Shown: positions 31,950-43,801, counted from the first letter of the stretch. The stretch is DNA of 64,000 nucleotides from Arsenophonus sp046530785 (GCA_046530785.1 JBHEQT010000004.1:43262-107261); one strand, 5' to 3'. The notes: a model not told the origin generated them from the letters alone. Made by a program: numbers and translations.

Positions 31950-32400
31950 AATTAATTAAAATAATAAATATTATAATTACTAAACTTAGTTAGTAATAAT
32001 TTAAATAAATTTAAATTATTTAAATTATCAAAAAGAAATAAGGAAGATAATTTTCTTATCTTTAGTAAAGTTAAATACTCTAATTGCGAATACCACATAA
32101 TCTAAGTAAATAAAGATTAAATGATGTAACAAGATATTTTATTGTATAAAGTAAAATTATTATTAATTTTAATGCTAAAAAGATCCCTATCTTTTCCCAT
32201 TGAAAAATATAATAATGGTTACTCATATAGAGAAATTTAAATTTCTAATAATAAGGAAAGAGGAAATAAAATCTACATGCAAAAATAATATTCTACTATT
32301 AATCTCAATTATACAAAAATTATTGATAAAATAGAAAATTTTGCAAGATGAATACGATTTTAAAAACCTCTGAAATAAGATAATATTAATAAACTAAGTT
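31950..32400 (-). pseudogene. yraN: Possible decayed yraN (endonuclease-like)
   Basis: It is expected between diaA and lpoA. On the minus strand near 32040-32150 there are fragments that could be K-L-L-T-A-L-W-L and CRFDVVA of YraN (observed KYLVTSFNLYL, then RLCGIRN), with about a dozen codons missing between them. The match is weak and rests mostly on position. Confidence 0.33.
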
Positions 32401-32449
32401 TATTTTCTTGCTTAAAGATAGAACATGAAGATATTTCATACTTAAGGAA

Positions 32450-33098
32450 AAGTGAAAAATATAATTTTGAATATTGGAAGTTAAAAACAGTAGAGATTTT
32501 TATTAATTAAAGTCACTAACGATACGAGTATAAACCTGTATATTACGTTAATATTTTTTAAAACGATTTTAAAAGGAAAATCAAAAAATAATAAAATCTA
32601 TAATTTTCTTTATAGAGTATTTAATATCTATAAATTAGGATGATGTAAGAAGTATTTCATTTTAGAAGATATATCAATAGTATTTAAAAATACCTATAGT
32701 ATTCTATTTGAATATTTATCGGAAAAATTATAAAAAATTTTACTATAAAATTAGAAAACACTAATATATAGATTGTTATCTCATCATAACACCCTATTTT
32801 CAAATTTATTCAATTGATATATTGATTGATATATATCAATATTATCAATAGTTTTCTGGTAAACAATTAAACTTATTTTTAGTAATGAACTGCACAATGT
32901 AAGTAAATACAATAAACTCTGAATTTAAAGTTATCATTAAAGTATAAATATTTAATAATAATCAATTATTAATTATTTATACTTTTGCATAAAAATCAAG
33001 TTTTTTTGATATAAAGCTTTAAAAATCCTGCTAATAAAATAGCGAATAGTTTTATTATCTCAATATGAAACGTTTTTTAATAAATTTGAAGAATACAT
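32450..33098 (-). pseudogene. lpoA: Decayed 5' part of lpoA (PBP1a activator lipoprotein)
   Basis: It is divergent from rsmI, as in E. coli. An ATG survives at 33098, followed by MYSSNLLKN. At 33023-33037 LLAGF is a lipobox whose cysteine codon has become TTT, 73 nt from the ATG (78 in E. coli). Next, IFMQKYK* matches FYLQQMQQ. The gap to decayed diaA is far too short for the 678-codon gene, so most of lpoA has been deleted. Its loss, together with mtgA, suggests simplified peptidoglycan synthesis. Confidence 0.58.
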
Positions 33099-33191
33099 AA
33101 ATTAGAAAATATTGATAATTATTATTATTTTATTTTAATCAATAATTTAAAATAAGAAATAAAACTATAATTGAAATAAAGAGAGGTAGAG

Positions 33192-34058
33192 ATGATATCA
33201 ACTCTATATATTGTTCCAACTCCTATTGGTAATTTTGACGATATCAGCATACGTGCATTGCAAATCCTTAGGAAGGTAGATCTTATTGCAGCGGAAGATA
33301 CTCGGTGTACGAATTTATTATTACAAAACTTTTCCATTAATACTCCGATGATATCCTTACATGATCATAATGAACAAAAAAAAATAGATCAATTAACCTC
33401 TCAAATAAAAGAAAGATTAAGTATAGCATTAGTTTCTGATGCAGGGACACCGATAATCAATGATCCTGGTTATCGTTTGGTAAAATATTGTCAACAAGAA
33501 GGTATTCGAGTAATCCCTTTGCCTGGCCCATGTGCAGCAATTACTGCACTATCTGCTTCTGGTATCGCTTCTAATCGATTTTGTTATGAAGGATTTTTAC
33601 CTGCAAAACGTAATAAAAGAAAAGTCGTATTACAAAGATTAACAAATGAATCTAGAACACTTATTTTTTATGAATCACCACATCGTTTATTAGATACATT
33701 AGCAGATATGGTATCTATTTGGAGTACTGGACGTTATATAATTTTGGCACGAGAACTAACAAAAACATGGGAATCTATTAATGGTTTACCGGTTGGAGAA
33801 TTACTTGATTGGGTAAAAGTTGATGAAAATCGTTATCGTGGAGAAATGGTATTGGTGGTTGAGGGATATAGAGCAGAAAAGAATTCCAATAAAAAAACAA
33901 TCCCACATGATGTGATAAAAACATTACTTTTACTACAAGAATCATTTCCATTAAAAAAAGCAGCGGCCATCACAGGAAAGATTTATGGTTTTAAAAAAAA
34001 TGCATTATATGAATATTCCATGAATCAGAAGATCAGATCTATTAGAGAAACTAAATAA
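33192..34058 (+). CDS. rsmI: RsmI, 16S rRNA C1402 2'-O-methyltransferase
   Basis: 288 residues (E. coli 286) of the tetrapyrrole-methylase fold. It has the opening YIVPTPIGN, then EDTR, the cofactor loop SDAGTPIINDPG, PGPCAAITALSASG and RFCYEGFLPAK. A GAGAGG site precedes the ATG. It methylates C1402 in the decoding centre jointly with RsmH. It is followed within 80 nt by rnpB on the same strand. Confidence 0.96.
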   Translation: MISTLYIVPTPIGNFDDISIRALQILRKVDLIAAEDTRCTNLLLQNFSINTPMISLHDHNEQKKIDQLTSQIKERLSIALVSDAGTPIINDPGYRLVKYCQQEGIRVIPLPGPCAAITALSASGIASNRFCYEGFLPAKRNKRKVVLQRLTNESRTLIFYESPHRLLDTLADMVSIWSTGRYIILARELTKTWESINGLPVGELLDWVKVDENRYRGEMVLVVEGYRAEKNSNKKTIPHDVIKTLLLLQESFPLKKAAAITGKIYGFKKNALYEYSMNQKIRSIRETK

Positions 34059-34133
34059 AAATTATCTATTAGCAACCTCAACTTATTATAAATAAATATA
34101 CAAATTAATATTAAATCTCTATAATTTATGGTT

Positions 34134-34511
34134 AGAGTTAGCTAGACAACCGCTGCTTATTTTGGTTATTATGATAATTCATAAAATAAGTAGAGGAAAG
34201 TCCGGGCTCCATAGGGCAAGGTGCCAGATAACATCTGGGAGGCGAAAGCTTACGACTAGTGCAACAGAGAGAAAAACCGCCGATAGCCTATTTTTAAAAG
34301 GTACAGGTAAGGGTGAAATGGTGTGGTAAGAGCGCACCGCGCAACTGGTAACAGTTTGTGGCATGGTAAACTCCACCTGGAGCAAGGCCAAATAGGAATT
34401 CATCGATATGTGGCCCGCATTGGATTCGGGTAGGCTGCTTGAGCCAGTTCGGAAGTACTGGCCTAGATGAATGGTTGTCCACGACAGAACCCGGCTTATC
34501 GGCTAACTCTT
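34134..34511 (+). ncRNA. rnpB: RNase P RNA (M1 RNA)
   Basis: About 378 nt (E. coli 377), a GC island in the surrounding A+T. The 5' AGAGTTAGC pairs with the 3' GCTAACTCT to form P1. The universal core GAGGAAAGTCCGGGCTCC (P4 half), GTGCAACAGAGAGA, CCGCCGAT, GGTAAGGGTGAAA, GGTAAGAGCGCACCGCGC, AACTCCACCTGGAGCAAGGCC, GGTAGGCTGCTTGAGCC and CCACGACAGAACCCGGCTTATCGG is intact in order. The P3 arm (34150-34193) is A+T-rich and diverged. It is the catalytic RNA that makes tRNA 5' ends, with RnpA protein. Short frames antisense to it are shadows. Confidence 0.98.
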
Positions 34512-34532
34512 AAAGTATTAGAGATCTATTTT

Positions 34533-34560
34533 GTTTAATATTATATATATAATATTAAAC
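34533..34560 (+). terminator. rnpB: 28-bp perfect palindrome after rnpB
   Basis: GTTTAATATTATAT is followed at once by its exact complement, 22 nt past the RNA. It is all A+T except the end pairs, so thermodynamically weak, but it is positioned as a 3' terminator or processing hairpin. Confidence 0.45.
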
Positions 34561-37500
34561 TATATTTAAGCTCCTAATAGAGTTGGTAAACTAATTATTA
34601 ATTACTTAACAATAATTTTATAGGAAACTATTTAAATTATTTTAAAGATTTTAAATATCTATCAGTATTGTTCGTTACTAATTTTTAGTTATAATAAAGG
34701 ATATAATCTTAGAAATATTTTTACTAGAAAAAATATTTTTTATTTCTGTATAAATTATGTAATCCAATACTTATAATCTTGTTCAAGATAAAAATCAGAA
34801 TTTAACAATAATCCTCTAAAACAACTTGTCACTTTAGGTATATAGTTTATAAACTCTTCCATATTAAAAATGTTAATAAATTTTATAGGTCAATATTTTT
34901 TAAAGTTTTAATTTTTATTTCGATAGAAATGGAGGTTTTTCATAATTCTTTAAGTTAATGATAACTCAGTAAATTTTTAATAATTTCACCAGCTCCAGAA
35001 TAAATCTATTAACTATAATTTATTTTAGTTAAAAGTATAAAACTTCTTTTCAATACTGATAAATTTGAGTTACGTATTAAGGATAAATTATCTTAATTAT
35101 TTTAATAAATATTAAATTAGTGAGTAAGGATTATTTCCACTTAAATTAACAAAACATAGTATTTTTCTTAAAAAATTTAATTATATCTACTTTAAATGAA
35201 GATCTACTATAGTCAAAAATATAGTTTTTTAGAACACTTTTAAGAACAAGATAAACTTCAAAATTTTGATAATGTTCTTTAGAGTTTTTGAAAATTCTAA
35301 AGAATATTAAAATAAAAATGATTTTAATAAAATTAAATTAATTGTTTTGTATTACTAATTTTAGTAATAAAACAAACTTTGGACATATGAAGTAAAATTT
35401 TTTGTATTTATTAGATTTTTTAGTATATATATAATATTGTTCTCTATTTTATAATTCTGTATTATGCCATAAGTATTTTAAAAAAATGTATATCACTGAT
35501 AGAAGATCATTTCTGAAAAAATATAACTAAAAGTAATATTTCAAAGAGATTGATATTTGATATTATTGAAATCTTTCAGTAAAATCAGAAATCCGATTAA
35601 TTATTTAATTTCTGTTACTTTATTATTTATCCACTTAAATATATTCGTTTTTAGGAGTGATCAATTCACTGATTTTACTTTCAAAATTATAATTTGATAA
35701 ATATGTTTATTTTTGAAAAAGAATTAAATCTTTAAAATCAATAAAATAAAAAGTTATTTGTTATTAAAGATCACATCCTAATCTAACAGTAGATAAAATC
35801 TTATCTACTCCTCATATTAATCATAAAATTATAGTTATTAAACTAATTATATTTGTTCTATTTCTTTTATTAAAATTTTAACCTTTTATTTAATTTTTAT
35901 TAAAAAATTATTATATAATTTAAATAAAGAAAATATACTAAAAATATATTAGGATAATTAATTTCATTTTTATTCTTAAATTAGGATATATACAAATAAT
36001 GTATTTAGCATAAGTTATCTTTTTTCGTTGTTATTTAACCTTTACAATTCCTATAATGTAAATGATAGATAGTTATTTTATTTTTTAAAAAAAGTATATT
36101 TCTTATTAATAAGCACGACTAATCTAAGTTTTCTATGTTCTTTAAATCTATTTCTAAGCTAATTTTGAAAAATCAGTGCTTTAAATTAAAGAAATTATAT
36201 TTTTATATCAGTTTTAAAAAATATTCAACACAGAAGATTTATCTATATATGTAAATTCTATTTATCTTTTATGACTAAAATTCTATTCTAATACAACTTA
36301 TATTAGGTATTCAAAATAAAAGTACCTTTCTATTTTATATTAGTAAATCTAATTTTTCTTTGATAGTCATATAACTCAGAATTTTTTCTATTACTTAAAT
36401 TAATAATATTAAATACTACTAGTAGATTTAGTAAGATAAAAAGAATTAGTCTTTAAAGTTTTAATTTCTTGATTGAATCATTTTTGTAAAATTTCGTAAT
36501 GGATCTAAACTTCAGAAAAAGAATAGATTTCTTAAAAAGAAACATTCTTTTATAGAAGAGTTGTATATTTAACAAAATCAATATGACCAAGATTATTTTC
36601 GTATTTTAAATATTAACATCTTAGATTAAATACTTAAATTTTTATAATTAAGTAAAATCTTTCCTTAAAGTATTTTTGCAATAATATATATTGCATTTCT
36701 AATAAGTCTCTTTGAGACTATAAAGAGAGTAGAAATTTTGCAACATAATTTGCATAAATTTCCATCTATTTCAAATTACATAATGAAAAATTACAAAAAA
36801 GGTTATTATGATGAATATTGCTTTAATTCTTTTTATTATCAAACCATATTGTACTATTTTACTTAGATATTTTTAGAATTTATCTATTATATTAAAATTA
36901 AAAAATAAAGTTGTTATTTAATGATGAAGAATCAAAAAATAGAATTTTGAAAATCCATCTTTCTATTGTTTATGAAATATTGATTCTTCGTTTAAATCTT
37001 TTTAATTGATAAATTATTATAAAAATCAAAAACTAAACTTTATTCATTTAAATGAGTAATATTATCTCTCACACGAGAATTTTTGGGAAATGGTAAGATA
37101 AATATTGTTATTTCATCTAATTTTCACTTTTGTTTTTATTAAAAATTTATGTTTTTTACTTAATATTTATCAATGACATGTAGATTACTAATATTGATCC
37201 ATTTTATTTATCAAAAGCAGAGTTACTTTAGAAGCTAAAAATGATTAAACATTTATATGAAAAACTTAAGGAATTAAAGATATATAGAAAAATAGGAGAT
37301 TGTACATAGAATACAGTTATTAGATTAAAAAGAGCACAAGATTAATAGTAATTAAAATTAATGAAAATTGTAATATTTTACTAGGGTTTATTACATGTTT
37401 TTATGATCAGATTATATCATAAAAGTTAATTACTATTTTTTGGACTCATACTAAATTTAGAAAAAATTAAATTTTTATTGATTTCTTAGAGATTTTTAAA

Positions 37501-39002
37501 ACTTTAATATTTAAATAGCATATTAAATATATTTATAATAAAATAATCCGTTAAACTCCTACATTTATTAAAGATTCTAAAATCAACTCCATTCTTTGAA
37601 TATTATTATTTTAATATAAAATAATTAATTTTAAATTATTCTGATAAAAATAGTTAATAAGATTTTATTCACCAAAGATAGAGAGAACTTCTAGAATTGA
37701 TTTTTTATTTTGTATAATAAAGTGAAATTGAAATAAAAGGTTAAAACAAATAAAGAAAATAGTAAATAAACCGTGTAGAGATTACATTGAAAACCGATAT
37801 AGAATAGTAATCAACTATCAGTAAAAATTTAATAGAACATAGTGTTATTTTTTAACTTTAAATACTGAATTGTAATTCATCTTATATATTCTCTCCTAAA
37901 AATATTTTTAAAAATAAATGAAATAATTATTTAACAGAATAATAGCATACCAGAATACAAGGAAAATACTAATTAAAGAGAATATGGTTAGTATATTTTA
38001 TAACAGAAATGAATATCAAAATACCCTTTACTTATTATTTTATTATTTTCATAAAAATACAGCTTTAAAAATCTGTAAATTCAATGATTGCAATACATTT
38101 AATGTTAAAGCTTTATTTTATATAAATGCTATAACTAAAAAAAGAGGATTCATATCCTTTTGATTATAATTAGTAGATAGATTATTTTCATTACATTAAT
38201 TAAATTTTTAACCAAATTTAAATAAAATCTATTATTAACCAATATCTTATTATGTGCATTTAATGCCTTTTAATTATAAGGAAGAGAAAGGGGAGGGAAG
38301 ATAGAAAGTTAAAATCGGTGCTTTCTCTTCTTATTAAGGACAATCGAAAATAAAAAATCAAATTAAGATTCTTATATATTCATCTTTTTAAATTGAAAAT
38401 ACCGATTAAATTATCAGAAATATAATTTCAAAAGTATATTCTTTTTGAAAATTTTTTATAAAAAATAAAATTTATATTAAAAATCAATTAGATAATATTT
38501 ATCCTAAAGGGATTTTTATTATCAGAATCAAAATTACAACTATATTCTAAATGATATATTTTATATAGGAGATTATTATTTACCGGATAGATACAACTTG
38601 ATAACAAATAAATATTAAATTAAAATAATAAATAAACTAATATATTAAGGAATATTTCAAAAAAATTTTTATACAAAAAGATAATTCTATGTTTTAGTTA
38701 TAAAACATTACTTTATCATAAAATGATATGATTCTTTAAAAACTGAAAAACTAGTTTTGTTTTTACAGGTAAAACATCTTTATTAATGTTAGATTGGATC
38801 AGTTTATATTTATAAGTTGATCATATCTCTTTTTTAAAGATCTTAAAATATGATTAAAATCAGAAAAATTACTGGATAAAAGAATATCATAAATTTAAAT
38901 AAAATAATATCTTCGACAAGCAGAAGCCAGGAAAGAAATCTATTTTAATTTTTACAATTTATTTTTATGAGTTTTATATATAAATAATTTTTATAAAGTT
39001 AA
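34561..39002. other. 4.4-kb unreadable desert
   Basis: No frame of credible length and no remnant that I can name. In E. coli-type genomes the interval between rnpB and alx holds many catabolic genes. Visible structure: an 8-bp-plus hairpin at 35284-35313, a 10-bp-arm inverted repeat flanking a G-rich patch at 38281-38330 (GAAGAGAAAG and its complement, GGGGAGGG between), and a long-loop inverted repeat GAAGAATCAA near 36924. Otherwise I see nothing. Confidence 0.55.
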
Positions 39003-40850
39003 ATTTAGTAAATAAAATAATATATAGTTTATTGAAAAACTATACAATTTAATAAATTTATTTTTACTATTATAAATTAGTTAGTTATATTTTGTTTATA
39101 ATTAACTCTTTAGTATAAAAAGAACACTACCACTTTAGGCTAAGAAAATTTAAGAAATTATAAAAATTTCATGAATTAACAAACAAAAATTTTTAAAACA
39201 TTTTATTAAAAAATTTATAAATTTTTCCATTCTAAAATACAAAGTATTTAGAAAATTATTTCTTTCTTTATATACTAATAATTTATTCAATTAATTTTTA
39301 TAAAGTTTATAAAATGATGAATATCCATAAAAAGAAATTTAATAACAATTAGTAACAATTATTGATTTGAAAGATAGAATCTTTTTATATATGATTATTG
39401 AAAGTGTAATACTTGTTAAACAATTTTTCAAATTTGTTGATATAAATATCATATTACTAATGAATATTAGCTAATAATTTCTTCTTTTCTAACATAAGTT
39501 ATTTGTTTTTCTTAATTTTATATCCATCTTATTTTAACTTTTGATATCTTTTTTTAATTATTAATAAATAACCTTAATTATAAGAGAGGGTGTAATATTA
39601 CTTATTTAAATCTAGGAAATAGTATGGTTAATAAACGAAAATAATATGGATAATCATAAAAAGTCGCTTTAAGTAAGAAAAACTTTTTAATAATAACGAA
39701 ATTCATAAATATAATTAATATTATTAAAACTTATCAGAAAAAAATTACAACTTAATATTAATTGAGAACCAGATAGTAAAATTAATTAGATTTTAAGGTT
39801 TACTTTTTTATTTTTAATAGGAAAAAATCTCCAGTCGTTTTTCAAAATTAATGATAATAAAATAATTTTATTATAAGATGATTAAAAATCTTTAAGTAAA
39901 GTTACCAAATTTTGTTTTGATTTTCTTTCATATCAAAGTTTTTATTAATAAAATTTCTAATAGAAACTTGATTATTTTCTAGTAATATCTATCCATAGAT
40001 TTTGATCTACAATAATCTTTATAACAATTAGTAACTTCTTTATTTTATAAAAGATTTAGCGTTTACATCGTTAAGTTTTGGAAAAAATTGTTTAACTTTT
40101 TCTTATTTATGAAAAATTTCGTCAATTTTTCTTTGAACTTTATTTTCGTTCTTACTTAAAAAACCTTCTCACAAAGATTCATATAAGAATTTTAATTCTG
40201 AAAAATATTCTTCTTGTTCTTTCATAAGATTAGGTTGTCTTATGAAGAATTATTAATTTTCTTATAGTATTTTAAAAAAAGATCTGTATCATTATTTAAT
40301 AATGATATATGTTTAAATAATTTAAAGCTTTTATATTAATAAAAATTTAATAAAAGTTTAATTAAAAAATATTTTCAGGAAATAAAAAATAAATAACACT
40401 TAAAGTTGAATTTTAAGAATTTACGGTGATTAAATTTTTTCTTTAAACTTAAAGCTATACTTAATTATTAGATTAATAAAAAAATAATTCGGATTAATAT
40501 TAAAATATTCAAAATTTAATATTACATTATATTAAAAAATTTTTATTACCGGATAGATAATTAATTAATAATAGTTAAAGAATATTATTAATAATAACTC
40601 AATAAATTAATTAAACAACTAGAAACTACCCCATCAAATAAAACTGGATAAATTATCAATAATAAACATATAATTACAGTGATAAAACAAAAAATAAATA
40701 TACAAGATAGGTTCTTTAAGTCATAGAAATAAGAAATTTTGATATTAATGACCTTTTTATAGGGGGAGGATTAGTGATAATTTTAAGAAGATAAGAAATA
40801 AAACAGTTGCAAGATTTATTGTTTTTTAATCCTTTATAGAATTTATTAGG
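39003..40850 (-). pseudogene. rpoD: Decayed rpoD-like gene (sigma-70)
   Basis: No frame is open, yet several sigma-70 landmarks occur in order and near their expected distances on the minus strand. These are: DPV at 40547-40555 (from DPVRMYMREMG); FSELKFLY from 40204 (FAELRAQY); EIFHK*EKVKQF then PKLND (EILKLSEVFKQF, PKQFD); LIVIKIIVDQ at 40002-40031 (LIMKLCVEQ); LMLEKKKL near 39495 (HMIETINKL); and KLYSFSINYILFYLLN at 39003-39050 against the C-terminus KLRHPSRSEVLRSFLD in full register. The non-conserved-region segment is specific to RpoD. The span equals the 613-codon gene. As sigma-70 is essential, an intact copy must exist elsewhere, or this reading is wrong. Confidence 0.58.
40762..40769 (+). 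other. Isolated G-run
   Basis: GGGGGAGG in an otherwise A+T-only neighbourhood, one of several such islands in the deserts. Confidence 0.6.
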
Positions 40851-40930
40851 ATTTCCTAATATCAAGATTAGGTAAAAATTCTTTAAATAATTCCGTTAAA
40901 TATTCCTAAATCTTATTATCTATAAAACTC

Positions 40931-40966
40931 AATTATCAAAGATAATTTAAATTATCTTTGATAATT
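40931..40966. repeat. 36-bp perfect palindrome
   Basis: AATTATCAAAGATAATTT is followed directly by its exact complement, then CCTCTTTC. It lies between the 5' end of the rpoD-like remnant and alx. No gene needs a terminator here. Confidence 0.85.
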
Positions 40967-41338
40967 CCTCTTTCTACTTAAAAAAGATTCTAGTATCATC
41001 GATTTATGGATTTATTTAGTAAGAATTTATATATTTTTATATCTTTACAAAATTTAAGTTACTTTAATATCTTATTTTTTTTAAAAGATCTTCTATTCTA
41101 TTAGGTATAATAGAAGTGGTTTTTATTTAATTAATTTTATCAAAAATAATATACAAATTACATCTGAGAGTTCATTTATGGATATAAAAATAATTTTATA
41201 GTGTAACTTGTTATCTTTCCTGATAGACAAGTTTTATAATTCAGAAACTGAAATATAAAACCATAAAAACTAAAATGAATTAATAACGATTGAACCTTAT
41301 ATAAGAATCATGCAGTTTTCTTTTTTTTAGGTGATGAA

Positions 41339-42295
41339 ATGCTTTCTGTTGGTACTCCAGTATTATGGGCAATTTTTATTGCTATTTTTTCATTTATGTT
41401 ATTTATTGATATTTCTTTACAAAAGAACCATAATGAGGGAAAAATAACAATAAAACAAGCTATTATATGGAGTTTAATTTGGATTAGTTTAGCATTATTA
41501 TTTGCCTTAAGTTTATGGTTTTATTTTAAACAGACAACTAATCTAATAGTAACTAATCATCAAACAATGGCTTTCTTAACTGGTTATTTATTAGAAAAAG
41601 CATTAGCTATTGATAACGTATTTGTTTGGTTAATGTTATTTAATTATTTTTCAATTCCAATGAATTTACAACGTCGAGTCCTTGTTTATGGAGTTTTAGG
41701 TGCAATACTATTGCGTACTATCATGATTTTTATAGGTAGTTGGTTAATTTCTCAGATTTATTGGATTTTATATCTTTTTGGATTTTTTTTACTATTTACT
41801 GGAATTAAATTTTTTTTTATTAAAGAGGAAAATGAATCGATTGATAAAAAACCTTTAGTAAAATGGGTTTGCTCTCATTTACATGTTACAAGTACTTTAC
41901 ATGGTGAACGCTTTTTTATTCGGAAGCAAGGAATTTTATTTGCTACTCCATTGATTATACCATTAATTTTAATTGAGGTTAGTGATATTATTTTTGCAGT
42001 GGATAGTATCCCTGCTATTTTTGCAGTAACAATGGATCCTTTTATTGTATTGACTTCAAATCTATTTGCTATTTTAGGTTTACGGGCGATGTATTTTGTC
42101 TTATCAAATATTGCTGAAAAATTTACTATGCTAAAATACGGACTATCTATTATCTTAATTTTCATTGGAATAAAAATGTTATTAATGGATATTTTCTATA
42201 TTTCAACTTCTATTTCGCTAAGTATTATTTCATGTATTTTGATAATAACGATTTTTGTTAATTACATTGTTAATAAATATAAAAATACTATTTAA
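41339..42295 (+). CDS. alx: Alx, TerC-family membrane protein (manganese export)
   Basis: 318 residues (E. coli Alx 321) with about nine hydrophobic helices and the TerC-family acidic membrane motifs (LEKALAIDNVFVW and VEVSDIIFAVDSIPAIFAV) that form the metal site. AGGTGA precedes the ATG. In E. coli Alx exports manganese and is switched on at alkaline pH by a manganese-sensing leader RNA of the yybP-ykoY family. I do not see that riboswitch in the 400 nt upstream, so regulation is probably lost or different. A strong hairpin terminator follows. Confidence 0.92.
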   Translation: MLSVGTPVLWAIFIAIFSFMLFIDISLQKNHNEGKITIKQAIIWSLIWISLALLFALSLWFYFKQTTNLIVTNHQTMAFLTGYLLEKALAIDNVFVWLMLFNYFSIPMNLQRRVLVYGVLGAILLRTIMIFIGSWLISQIYWILYLFGFFLLFTGIKFFFIKEENESIDKKPLVKWVCSHLHVTSTLHGERFFIRKQGILFATPLIIPLILIEVSDIIFAVDSIPAIFAVTMDPFIVLTSNLFAILGLRAMYFVLSNIAEKFTMLKYGLSIILIFIGIKMLLMDIFYISTSISLSIISCILIITIFVNYIVNKYKNTI

Positions 42296-42373
42296 TTAAA
42301 AATATTTTTATAAGATTATATCTATTATTTTGATTTAAAATCATTAAATAGGTATTTTGTACCTTATTTCATT

Positions 42374-42428
42374 AGTTAATAAATTATTTTTATTGATAAA
42401 CCAATAAAAATAATTTATTAACTTTTTA
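42374..42428 (+). terminator. alx: Terminator of alx, 22-bp perfect stem
   Basis: Perfect 22-bp arms (starting AGTTAATAAATT) with a 6-nt loop ATAAAC are followed at once by TTTTT. It begins about 80 nt past the alx stop. The all-A+T stem compensates by length. Confidence 0.75.
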
Positions 42429-42439
42429 TCTAATAAATT

Positions 42440-43541
42440 TAATTATATAATGATATATTTTATATTTATAATTTTATTTTAGTATATATATTTATAAAAA
42501 ACAATTTGAAATGACTATGGAAAGATATTAACTTAGTTTCTAATCTTACATATATAGAAGATTACTAAACTAAATACTAATTATTTTAATCGCCGTATTT
42601 TAATACTTCTTTTCTAATAAAACCACTAAAAATATAAATTTTTGCAAGTTATTATTAAATCTTTAAAAACTATTTTAGTATTTAATACTAAATCTTCTTT
42701 CTCTCTTTTCGAGAGGAAGAAGAAAATAGGATATCATTAAAACAAGAAGAATTATTAACTAATATAATTTAGGATAACCTTTATATTATAAATTATCTAG
42801 ATAAATTATTGATTAAATTTTTTATCAATCCTGATTTTAATTATTGAAAATTTAATTTTTTAATTAATGAATTCTTTAATATTCAAAATATATTTATTAA
42901 TATTTGAATTAATTCAATAGATATAAAAGATTATCTATTTTATTTATGAATTTTAAAAAATCAAATTCGTTATATTAAATTTAATTAAAATAAAAATTTT
43001 AATAAAATAGTTAAAATCTTTAAAAATATTTAAAAACATCTCACACATCTCTGGATATCAGCTAATAAACTTTCCGAGAGCATATTTTAGAAAATAGTAA
43101 TAAAAACTTCATTATTAATGAAAAATTTTTTTAATAATAGGCAGTTTTAGATAGGAGAGAATGTTTTTCTATAATTTAAATAATATATTTCTGATTTATT
43201 CACTCTCTCTCTATATATATAATAGATTAATTATTTTAATATTTTAGTTACTAAAATATTTTAAATATATTAATTCTGTTTATTAGATTAAGTTTCAATT
43301 TTGAAAAGAGATTCTAATAACTATAATTATGAAGTTTTTCTAAACTATTTATTATTACCTTAAGGAAATTTGATAAATTATTGGTTTCTATCCTTTCAAA
43401 TAATTTATTTTTGAATTCTTAAGAAAGTAAGTTTTTGTTTCATTAATAAATTAATAGATTTTTTTCTGCAACTTACAGAAAAGAAAGAGCTTCCCATCGA
43501 ATAACAATAATAATCATAATGATTAAAAATGAAATGAACAT
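42440..43541 (-). pseudogene. dcuA: Possible decayed dcuA (C4-dicarboxylate antiporter)
   Basis: dcuA follows aspA in E. coli. From 43541 the minus strand reads MFISFLIIMIIIVI against MLVVELIIVLLAIF in register, after which alignment is lost. The gap size suits a shortened gene. Hydrophobic A+T-rich codons can match by chance, so this is tentative. Other contents: a 14-bp-arm hairpin with a TTT loop at 43605-43635 upstream of that start, and an imperfect 12-bp hairpin at 42690-42722. Confidence 0.35.
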
Positions 43542-43604
43542 GATATCATTTCTCTAACTTAATCAATTAAAATTATCAATAAAAACTTTATAAATATATT
43601 TCCC

Positions 43605-43635
43605 TAATCTCTCTTTTCTTTGAAAAGAGAGATTA
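43605..43635. repeat. 14-bp-arm inverted repeat downstream of aspA
   Basis: TAATCTCTCTTTTC and its exact complement flank TTT. It has no U tail on either strand. Confidence 0.75.
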
Positions 43636-43731
43636 AAAGAATAATAAAGTTCTAATACTTAACATAATATTTTACTTTTTAAATAAAAAATAATATCTTA
43701 TTTATTTTGTAAGTACATAAAATATAAAAAA

Positions 43732-43750
43732 CTTTTCTTTAAAAGAAAAG
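43732..43750 (-). terminator. aspA: Terminator of aspA
   Basis: CTTTTCTTT and AAAGAAAAG flank one base; on the minus strand the hairpin is followed by TTTTTTAT. It lies about 50 nt past the aspA stop. Confidence 0.6.
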
Positions 43751-43801
43751 AGTTCCCTTTAAAAATTAAGAGAAATCAATTAAATTATTAATATTCTAGA
43801 T

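Noticed and set aside
34179..34482. Two frames antisense to rnpB
   Set aside because: They lie entirely inside the RNase P RNA gene and are composition artefacts of that conserved G+C island.
41100..41338. Possible yybP-ykoY manganese riboswitch upstream of alx
   Set aside because: E. coli alx has one, but I find none of its conserved G-rich core here.
43605..43635. Terminator for aspA at the 14-bp-arm hairpin
   Set aside because: No U tract on the minus strand; the weaker hairpin at 43732-43750, nearer the stop and followed by six Ts, fits better.
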